A stretch of DNA of 55,026 bases from Pelagibacteraceae bacterium AG-390-A23 (GTDB taxonomy: Bacteria > Pseudomonadota > Alphaproteobacteria > Pelagibacterales > Pelagibacteraceae), in assembly GCA_003279775.1 (NCBI GenBank), contig QCGW01000005.1, forward strand, positions 1 to 55,026. Reading direction: 5' to 3'. Shown in pieces: positions 54,997 through 55,026 of this stretch. Position numbers and translations under genes: made by a program. Position 1 is the stretch's first letter. Every line of letters starts with the position of its first letter. A model generated the notes under the pieces. It had not been told where the DNA came from. It worked only from the letters and a program-made list of their open reading frames with translations, and searched no databases.

Positions 54997-55026
54997 ATGA
55001 TAGGTTTGTTTTTAGGCGATACTGAT
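54997..55026 (+). CDS. Start of a gene cut by the window edge, possibly lpxI
   Basis: An ATG one base after the lpxA stop opens ten codons (MIGLFLGDTD) that run off the window. The position after lpxA, where alphaproteobacteria often carry lpxI (UDP-2,3-diacylglucosamine pyrophosphatase, DUF1009) followed by lpxB, suggests lpxI. Ten residues cannot prove the family, so no symbol is given. Confidence 0.45.
   Translation, partial: MIGLFLGDTD

Noticed and set aside
1-55026. Mobile elements, prophage, toxin-antitoxin or defence systems
   Set aside because: No transposase, integrase, phage, nuclease-toxin or restriction genes, and no long repeats or attachment sites beside the tRNA genes were seen; base composition looks even throughout.

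Overview
The window looks like a chromosome segment from a streamlined, very AT-rich alphaproteobacterium. It most resembles the SAR11 clade (Candidatus Pelagibacter or a close relative). Supporting signs are the low G+C at silent sites, start and stop codons that overlap or nearly touch across most of the window, and a sulfoacetaldehyde acetyltransferase beside TRAP uptake genes. The chain nuoA-N, birA, coaX, rnj, DUF1467, proS, lolC, lolD, dnaE is typical of alphaproteobacteria. No insertion sequence, prophage, CRISPR array or rRNA gene was seen. The assignment is an inference from gene content, not from a marker tree.

Bases 1-11.4 kb hold catabolic and uptake genes: the 3' part of xsc, a DadA-type FAD oxidoreductase, then a reverse-strand block (GMC oxidoreductase, TerC/YjbE membrane protein, SDR, M23 peptidase). 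A divergent region separates that block from a tripartite TRAP transporter (P, Q, M), an NCS1-type permease and a second SDR. A strong hairpin with a T-run lies between the TRAP binding-protein gene and its membrane genes. Bases 11.4-15.1 kb are a patchwork of small, partly unrecognised genes on both strands. It includes four ORFs of 43-57 codons, a YbgC thioesterase, a family 5 uracil-DNA glycosylase, a secreted histidine phosphatase and a DUF1289 protein.

Bases 15.1-21.4 kb form the proteostasis block tRNA-Leu(UAG), tig, clpP, clpX, lon, followed by tRNA-Val(UAC) and tRNA-Asp(GUC). Bases 21.4-45.1 kb are one continuous gene train. All fourteen Complex I genes come first, then biotin ligase, type III pantothenate kinase, RNase J, a DUF1467 protein, ProRS, the LolCD lipoprotein exporter and DNA polymerase III alpha. 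Nearly every junction is an overlap or a gap of a few bases.

Bases 45.1-55.0 kb start with a promoter-like sequence and a structured leader before rpsB. Then come tsf, frr, uppS, cdsA, dxr, bamA, skp, fabZ, lpxD, lpxA and the first codons of a probable lpxI. The block links translation, undecaprenyl and phospholipid synthesis, outer-membrane protein assembly and lipid A synthesis. pyrH (usual between tsf and frr) and rseP (usual between dxr and bamA) are absent from their customary positions.

I found no clear undescribed multi-gene system. The strongest second-look items are the rpsB leader with a possible pseudoknot over the ribosome-binding site, the intra-operon hairpin of the TRAP genes, the two locus-level gene absences, the small ORFs between 11.4 and 14.8 kb, the His-rich and Lys-rich tail of trigger factor, and the hairpin abutting the lpxD start codon.
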